From Bacteroidaceae bacterium (GTDB lineage Bacteria > Bacteroidota > Bacteroidia > Bacteroidales > Barnesiellaceae_A), in NCBI GenBank assembly GCA_017561285.1, contig JAFZDG010000085.1:1-9543 (forward strand): a stretch of 9,543 nucleotides of DNA. The letters run 5' to 3'. This document shows positions 6,172-9,543 of the stretch, in pieces; position 1 is the stretch's first letter, and each line of letters starts with the position of its first letter. The position numbers and the translations under genes are program-made. The notes under the pieces are model-generated. The model was not told the origin of the DNA, searched no databases, and saw only the letters and a program-made list of their open reading frames with translations.

Positions 6172-6217
6172 TATATTTGCTCATTTTTGCAAATATAAAG
6201 ATTTTCGTTCAAACGAA
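6172..6217 (-). promoter_or_regulatory. Promoter of the SUMF1-like gene with inverted repeats
   Basis: The minus-strand -7 box TATATTTG is at 6190-6197, 39 bp before the ATG. It forms one arm of a 9-bp perfect inverted repeat (TATATTTGC at 6172-6180, GCAAATATA at 6189-6197, 8-nt spacer) that spans the predicted transcription start. Upstream, TTCGTT-CA-AACGAA (6204-6217) is a second palindrome in the spacer. No TTTG is at the ideal -33 distance. Operator function is inferred only. Confidence 0.55.
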
Positions 6218-6294
6218 GTGTATTTTCTACTGAGCCGTTTGTAGGAAATGTGAAAAAAATTAGATTTTAAGAATGAGGAGGGTGTATATATACG

Positions 6295-6322
6295 AAAAAA
6301 GCCACTCGATGAGTGGCTTTTT
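6295..6322 (-). terminator. Bidirectional Rho-independent terminator of tRNA-Lys
   Basis: GCCACTC (6301-6307) pairs with GAGTGGC (6311-6317) around GAT. The stem is flanked by six A and five T that extend it and give a T run on either strand. It starts 4 bp beyond the tRNA 3' end on the minus strand. Confidence 0.92.
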
Positions 6323-6325
6323 CTG

Positions 6326-6398
6326 TGATCCGCCTGGGGCTCGAACCCAGGACCCCAACATTAAAAGTGTTGTGCTCTACCTGCTGAGCTAGCGAATC
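6326..6398 (-). tRNA. tRNA-Lys (anticodon UUU)
   Basis: This is a 73-nt cloverleaf on the minus strand. The acceptor stem GATTCGC pairs with GCGGATC, with one T-G wobble, and the discriminator base is A. The D arm is GCTCAGCAGGTAGAGC. The anticodon stem CAACA/TGTTG closes the loop CTTTTAA, giving anticodon TTT (lysine AAA/AAG). The T arm CTGGG-TTCGAGC-CCCAG is intact and the variable loop is short. The 3' CCA is not encoded (CAG follows), so it must be added by CCA transferase. It is a single gene with its own promoter and terminator. Confidence 0.97.
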
Positions 6399-6427
6399 AT
6401 CATTAGTGCTTTTCCTTGAAAGCGATG

Positions 6428-6459
6428 CAAAGGTATGGGTTTTATTTGTATTCACCAAA
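6428..6459 (-). promoter_or_regulatory. Promoter of tRNA-Lys
   Basis: On the minus strand TTTG (6456-6459), a 20-nt spacer and TACCTTTG (6428-6435) closely match the Bacteroidetes consensus of TTTG and TAnnTTTG. The predicted start is about 20 nt before the mature tRNA 5' end. The remaining sequence to the AI-2E stop codon (6460-6530) is AT rich and shows no clear terminator for the AI-2E gene. Confidence 0.75.
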
Positions 6460-6530
6460 TATTATTGAAAGAAAATTTACTAACAAATGTTAACGTGTTG
6501 CTAATCGGTTGTAATACTGGTATTTGTATT

Positions 6531-7628
6531 TTATTTATTTTGTTCGCTTTTTTCGCCTATTATATATCGTTGGTAATATGCGAGCAGTAAAGATGTGAGG
6601 GGTAGGGCAATAATAAGTCCGGCAAATCCGAGTAAAGATCCCCAAATGGAGAGCGATAGCAGGATGACGGCGGGGTTGAGTCCGGTGGCGTTGCCCATGA
6701 TGCGTGGGGTGAGGAATGCTTCTTGTATGATTTGTGCTATGACAAATACGGCTATGGTTAGTCCGCCTAATACCCAGAAACTGCTTCCGCCATCGGCTGC
6801 GCCTATGATGCAAAGGAAGAGTGCCGGTATGTAACTGAGTATTTGCATATAGGGTATAAGGTTGAGCACTCCCACGAGTATGCCTAAGGGGATGGCCATA
6901 GGCAGTCCTATGATAAGGAATCCTATGCAATGTAGTAATCCGTTGAGTGCTGCAATGAGAGCTTGTCCGCGAAAGTAGCGATTCATACTCTCTTTTACGT
7001 CTCGTCCTATTTTGTTGGCGATGGGGCGATAACGATGTGGAATGAGACGACCAAACAGATTGATGACTGCTTCGTAATCTTGTAGGATGAAAAATATATA
7101 TAGCAATACGATGGCCCAGCTTATAAATGTGGCCAGTCCATGCACCGATGTCGATACTATTTTGCCTATTTGTGTGAGTAGGTCTTGTCCGAGTTTTATC
7201 CACTCTTGGGGGCTGAGTAGTGCTCCTATGCGTTCGCTTGTGATGTATTGTCGCAGAAAATCTTGCACCGATGCAGGTATGAGGGGTATTGTGTTGCTCG
7301 ATTGTACGTATAGGCTTACAAGCTCATACAGATGCCTGGTTTCGTGGATAATCATCGGAATAACGATGAGTCCTATGAGCGTAAGGGCAACAGCTATCTC
7401 GCCGAATGTGATGAATATGGCGGGTGTGCGTTTCTGCATGCGCAATATGCGTTGATTCCACTCTACAACGGGGTTGATTATATAGGCTATAAGCCAAGCT
7501 ACCAAGAATGGCAGCAGTACGCTCTTGATACTGTTGATAAAGAGTAGTACTACTGCTATAATAATGATGCTGAAGACAATTCGGGCAACGCGGTCGAATG
7601 TAAAAGGTTTGTCGAAATGATTTTCCAT
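6531..7628 (-). CDS. AI-2E family membrane protein (putative transporter)
   Basis: This 365-residue polytopic inner-membrane protein has the usual length and layout of the AI-2E transporter family. Two N-terminal hydrophobic segments (about 14-32 and 36-52) are followed by a pair around 70-93. A soluble stretch (about 95-155) comes next, then a further helix and a C-terminal membrane block. Family signatures are the GLPMAIPLGILVGVLNLIPY stretch (LNLIPY at 255-260) and LTPRIMGNATGLNPAVILLSLSIWGSLLGFAGLIIALP near the C-terminus. Members have been linked to autoinducer-2 export or to Na+(Li+)/H+ antiport. No lux gene is nearby, so the substrate should be left open. The gene starts 62 bp downstream of the thymidine kinase stop with no promoter box or terminator evident between them, so the two are probably co-transcribed. 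Confidence 0.92.
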   Translation of the reverse strand: MENHFDKPFTFDRVARIVFSIIIIAVVLLFINSIKSVLLPFLVAWLIAYIINPVVEWNQRILRMQKRTPAIFITFGEIAVALTLIGLIVIPMIIHETRHLYELVSLYVQSSNTIPLIPASVQDFLRQYITSERIGALLSPQEWIKLGQDLLTQIGKIVSTSVHGLATFISWAIVLLYIFFILQDYEAVINLFGRLIPHRYRPIANKIGRDVKESMNRYFRGQALIAALNGLLHCIGFLIIGLPMAIPLGILVGVLNLIPYMQILSYIPALFLCIIGAADGGSSFWVLGGLTIAVFVIAQIIQEAFLTPRIMGNATGLNPAVILLSLSIWGSLLGFAGLIIALPLTSLLLAYYQRYIIGEKSEQNK

Positions 7629-7690
7629 ATGGTTATAACATTGTCGTTTGCCAATAGTTTTTGTCGTAGAGTGGAGAGCTTATTCTCTTT

Positions 7691-8278
7691 TTATAACTCG
7701 CCTTTTTCGCGCATACGGCGCAAGTAGCATTTGCGGCACAAGGGTTGGTATTCGTTTTTCTCACCTAAGAGCACGCGGCGGTCGCTTTCTACAAGGCGGT
7801 ATGAGTAGTTGGCTGTATGGCCACACTCTACGCATATGGCATGTACTTTGCTCACGTCATCGGCAAGAGAGAGTAGGGCGGGCATGGGGCCGAATGGTAT
7901 GCGGCGATAGTCTGTGTCGAGGCCGGCTACGATAACCCGTATGCCACGATCGGACAACTCTGTACACACCTCTACCAAGCCATCGTCAAAGAATTGTGCT
8001 TCGTCTATACCCACTACATCTACGTCGTCGGTCATAAGCAGTATGCTATGCGAATTATCTACCGGGGTAGAGTGTATGGCATTGCTGTCGTGCGACACTA
8101 CTTCATCGTCCGAGTAGCGTTTATCTACTGCCGGCTTGAAAATCTCTACTTTTTGACGTGCTATTTTGGCTCGTTTAAGACGGCGTATTAGCTCTTCGGT
8201 TTTGCCCGAGAACATCGAGCCACATATTACCTCTATACAGCCGCGACGGCTGGTTTCGTAGTTGTCTTCGTTAAACAT
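7691..8278 (-). CDS. tdk: Thymidine kinase, type II (TK1-like)
   Basis: This enzyme phosphorylates thymidine to dTMP with ATP in the nucleotide salvage pathway, in the cytoplasm. The 195 residues match bacterial TK1-type enzymes. The Walker A loop is G20-S-M-F-S-G-K26-T27. The Walker B/catalytic segment is D92-E93-A-Q, with E93 the expected general base. The glycine-rich segment AGLDTDYRRIPFGPM (118-132) is conserved. The structural zinc site uses C149/C152 and C181/C184. The lasso region that contacts thymidine lies between the two Cys pairs (YSYR at 158-161). The ATG at 8278 is preceded by a strikingly A-rich leader with no Shine-Dalgarno sequence. The AI-2E gene follows 62 bp downstream and is likely in the same transcript. 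Confidence 0.97.
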   Translation of the reverse strand: MFNEDNYETSRRGCIEVICGSMFSGKTEELIRRLKRAKIARQKVEIFKPAVDKRYSDDEVVSHDSNAIHSTPVDNSHSILLMTDDVDVVGIDEAQFFDDGLVEVCTELSDRGIRVIVAGLDTDYRRIPFGPMPALLSLADDVSKVHAICVECGHTANYSYRLVESDRRVLLGEKNEYQPLCRKCYLRRMREKGEL

Positions 8279-8296
8279 AGTCAGTTTGTTTTTTGT

Positions 8297-8320
8297 GTTT
8301 TTTCGTTTGTTTTTTCGTTT
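8297..8320 (-). repeat. Two perfect copies of a 12-bp tandem repeat in the tdk leader
   Basis: On the plus strand GTTTTTTCGTTT occurs at 8297-8308 and again at 8309-8320, with degenerate copies on both sides (about 8285-8296 and 8321-8332). Read as tdk mRNA this is a run of AAACGAAAAAAC units, ending about 20 nt before the start codon. Bacteroidota mRNAs lack Shine-Dalgarno sites and favour A-rich leaders, so a translation-enhancing role is plausible. Confidence 0.75.
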
Positions 8321-8432
8321 GTTTTGCGGTTGTTTGCTCGTTGCTTTGTCGCAATAGAGCGTGTAAAATTACATAATTTTTTTCTGTTTATCTAAAATAT
8401 TGCTCTTCGTTTTGATGTTATTACCTTATTTC

Positions 8433-8463
8433 TTTGCATTGTCTTCCTATATTCGTATTTTTG
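8433..8463 (+). promoter_or_regulatory. Promoter of prsW
   Basis: TTTG (8433-8436), an exactly 19-nt spacer and TATTTTTG (8456-8463) match the Bacteroidetes consensus promoter. The predicted start near 8470 leaves a leader of about 27 nt to the ATG at 8497. Confidence 0.72.
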
Positions 8464-8496
8464 TCGTAGTTTATTCACACATATAATATAGGTGCT

Positions 8497-9288
8497 ATGA
8501 TTTACGGATTGTTTTCTGTGTTGTTGGCTATTGTGCCGGCTGTATTGCTTATTTTTTTTATTGTTGGTAAGGATAAAAAGCAACCCGAGCCTCCCGGTCA
8601 ACTTGTAAAGGCGTTTTTCTATGGTGTGTTATCACTCTTTGTTGCTTATGCTTTTAGTAAAGTAATAGAACTATTTATTTATGTCGGTGATGCTACTGTC
8701 GGCGATATGATCAATAGAGCCTTTTGGGAGGCTGCTATTCCGGAGGAGATGTCTAAGTTGCTGATGTTGTGGCTGCTATTGCGCAAGAATAAATATTTCG
8801 ATGAGCATTTCGATGGTATTGTATATGCCGTTATGATAGGATTGGGCTTTGCTACGGCCGAAAATCTTTTGTATATGGTCAGCAATTATGATAGATGGGC
8901 CATTGTGGGAACGGCGCGTGCAGTGCTAACTGTTCCGGGGCATTATATTGATGCAGTGTTAATGGGCTACTATTATTCATTGGCTCAATTCTCTCCTCGC
9001 AAACGGGTGTTCTATTGGATAATGGCTTTGTTTGTACCCATCTTGTTGCATGGCTTGTACGATGCGTTGTTGATGGTAGTTGAGGTTGTGCCTATATTTT
9101 TAGGATTGCTATCGATCGTACTATGTATTGTATTGTGCTATTTTATGCACAAAGAGGCTTTACGCCGTATTAATAAGCATTTACAAGCCGATTCTATTAT
9201 TGTGCCCGAGGTGAGTGAAACTTCTCACACACCCTCACAAGATGATATTGAGTATGTCGATTATGAAGAAACCAAGCGCGATGAGTAA
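8497..9288 (+). CDS. PrsW-family intramembrane metalloprotease
   Basis: This 263-residue integral membrane protein belongs to the PrsW/CPBP-related family of putative zinc proteases. In Bacillus PrsW makes the first cut in an anti-sigma factor; the target here is unknown. The first membrane helix is at residues 2-23, with about seven hydrophobic segments in all. Conserved motifs are all present: E83-E84-M-S-K87 (EExxK), F105-D-G, the E122-N pair in FATAENLLY, H149 in PGHYIDAVLMGY, and H185-G-L-Y-D189. These are the expected metal-binding and catalytic residues. The C-terminal tail (about 225-263) is hydrophilic and acidic (QDDIEYVDYEETKRDE) and should face the cytoplasm. No sigma or anti-sigma gene is in the window. 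The stop codon overlaps by 8 bp the start of a predicted secreted protein, which suggests translational coupling. Confidence 0.9.
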   Translation: MIYGLFSVLLAIVPAVLLIFFIVGKDKKQPEPPGQLVKAFFYGVLSLFVAYAFSKVIELFIYVGDATVGDMINRAFWEAAIPEEMSKLLMLWLLLRKNKYFDEHFDGIVYAVMIGLGFATAENLLYMVSNYDRWAIVGTARAVLTVPGHYIDAVLMGYYYSLAQFSPRKRVFYWIMALFVPILLHGLYDALLMVVEVVPIFLGLLSIVLCIVLCYFMHKEALRRINKHLQADSIIVPEVSETSHTPSQDDIEYVDYEETKRDE

Positions 9289-9543
9289 GATGAATGTATA
9301 TAGGGCTGCATTGTTGTGGCTCGCTGTGTGGTGCGCGCAGATAGTGTGTCGTGCCGAAGCCGAAAGTTTGTTGTCACCACGTGTGCTTGAAAATATGGTT
9401 GAAGTGGAGGTCGTAATGCCCCATGCGCAAGAGGTGCTGTTGTGTGCCGATTGGCTCTCCTCGCCGGTGGCTATGAGTGCCGATGATAGTGGCCATTGGT
9501 ATTATAAGAGCGAGCCGCTTGCACCGGGTTTCTATACCTATAC
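9281..9543 (+). CDS. Secreted protein with N-terminal esterase-type Ig-like domain, 3' end outside window
   Basis: Eighty-seven codons are visible. Residues 1 to about 27 form a signal peptide: a charged start (MSKMNVYR), a hydrophobic core (AALLWLAVWCAQIV) and a likely cleavage after AEA. C18 and C23 lie in this region, but neither forms a clear lipobox. The mature start, VEVEVVMPHAQEVLLCADW followed by MSADDSGHWYYKSEPLAPGFYTY, has the pattern of the early E-set/CBM48-like domain found before the catalytic domain of many Bacteroidota esterases (feruloyl/putative esterase D family). The catalytic part is not in the window, so the enzyme class is inferred. Either ATG 9281 (overlapping prsW by 8 bp) or ATG 9290 (just past the prsW stop) could be the start, three codons apart. 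It is probably co-transcribed with prsW. Confidence 0.72.
   Translation, partial: MSKMNVYRAALLWLAVWCAQIVCRAEAESLLSPRVLENMVEVEVVMPHAQEVLLCADWLSSPVAMSADDSGHWYYKSEPLAPGFYTY

Larger units (their letters stand above)
8279..8496. promoter_or_regulatory. Divergent tdk/prsW intergenic region
   Basis: This 218-bp region contains the A-rich tdk leader with its tandem repeat (minus strand, about 8285-8328). It also holds an AT palindrome AAAATTA-CA-TAATTTT (8365-8380) and the prsW promoter on the right. A good -7 box for tdk is not visible; the nearest is TAATTTTA on the minus strand at 8364-8371, with no TTTG upstream. I see no gene or terminator. Confidence 0.5.

Noticed and set aside
6267..6458. A 63-codon minus-strand frame
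   Set aside because: It runs through the terminator and tRNA-Lys, so it cannot be a real protein gene.
6481..6492. TAACAAATGTTA dyad downstream of the AI-2E gene as a terminator
   Set aside because: The stem is 4-5 AT-rich base pairs with no following T run on the minus strand.
6535..7203. A 222-codon open frame inside the AI-2E gene on the same strand
   Set aside because: Its product is rich in His, Arg and Thr with no recognisable motif, and it lies wholly in another frame of a clear membrane-protein gene.
6531..7628. Autoinducer-2 quorum-sensing export as the function of the AI-2E family protein
   Set aside because: The family name overstates what is known; no lux-type gene is near, and family members include ion antiporters.
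7660..7690. Short GAGA/TCTC dyad followed by T residues between tdk and the AI-2E gene
   Set aside because: The stem is only 4 bp, and the T run is on the plus strand, where no gene needs a terminator.

Overview
This is an ordinary chromosomal segment from a member of the Bacteroidota, most likely the order Bacteroidales. Three things point there. The core promoters repeatedly show the Bacteroidetes -7 box TAnnTTTG (TATATTTG, TATCTTTG, TACCTTTG or TATTTTTG). Shine-Dalgarno sequences are essentially absent and leaders are A/T rich. The gene families also fit, including a lysine-to-butyrate cluster of the type I recall from Porphyromonas and Odoribacter-like anaerobes. The genus cannot be fixed from the sequence alone. 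I see no insertion sequence, phage gene, CRISPR array or other sign of recent transfer.

Layout. At positions 1-1750, reading leftwards and running off the left edge, lies an operon for anaerobic lysine fermentation: CoA-transferase alpha subunit (atoD type), 3-aminobutyryl-CoA ammonia-lyase (kal) and 3-keto-5-aminohexanoate cleavage enzyme (kce, 3' end missing). Kce turns the lysine-derived keto acid plus acetyl-CoA into acetoacetate and 3-aminobutyryl-CoA. Kal deaminates the latter to crotonyl-CoA. After reduction to butyryl-CoA, the CoA-transferase moves CoA onto acetoacetate and releases butyrate. The CoA-transferase beta subunit, which carries the catalytic glutamate, is not next to alpha and must lie elsewhere. 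Next (1924-3452, minus) is a NhaC-family Na+/H+ antiporter with its own terminator, then a small PhnA/YjdM-type zinc-ribbon gene (3632-3961, minus).

A 209-bp intergenic region with mirrored promoters separates phnA from the divergent serB (4171-5412, plus), a phosphoserine phosphatase with N-terminal ACT domains. serB converges on an SUMF1/FGE-fold gene (5429-6151, minus) that lacks one of the two FGE active-site cysteines. Their stop codons sit in one shared hairpin. tRNA-Lys(UUU) follows (6326-6398, minus) with a strong terminator. Thymidine kinase (7691-8278) and an AI-2E family membrane protein (6531-7628) then form a probable two-gene minus-strand unit. A PrsW-family membrane protease gene (8497-9288, plus) overlaps by 8 bp the start of a secreted protein (9281 to the right edge) with an N-terminal Ig-like domain of the kind found in esterase family proteins.

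I found no convincing undescribed multi-gene system. The items worth a second look are regulatory: a 16-bp perfect palindrome inside the lysine-operon promoter, a 15-bp inverted repeat that makes the phnA and serB promoters near mirror images, inverted repeats at the SUMF1-like promoter, and an A-rich 12-bp tandem repeat in the thymidine kinase leader. The separation of the CoA-transferase subunit genes and the cysteine-lacking SUMF1 protein are also of interest.
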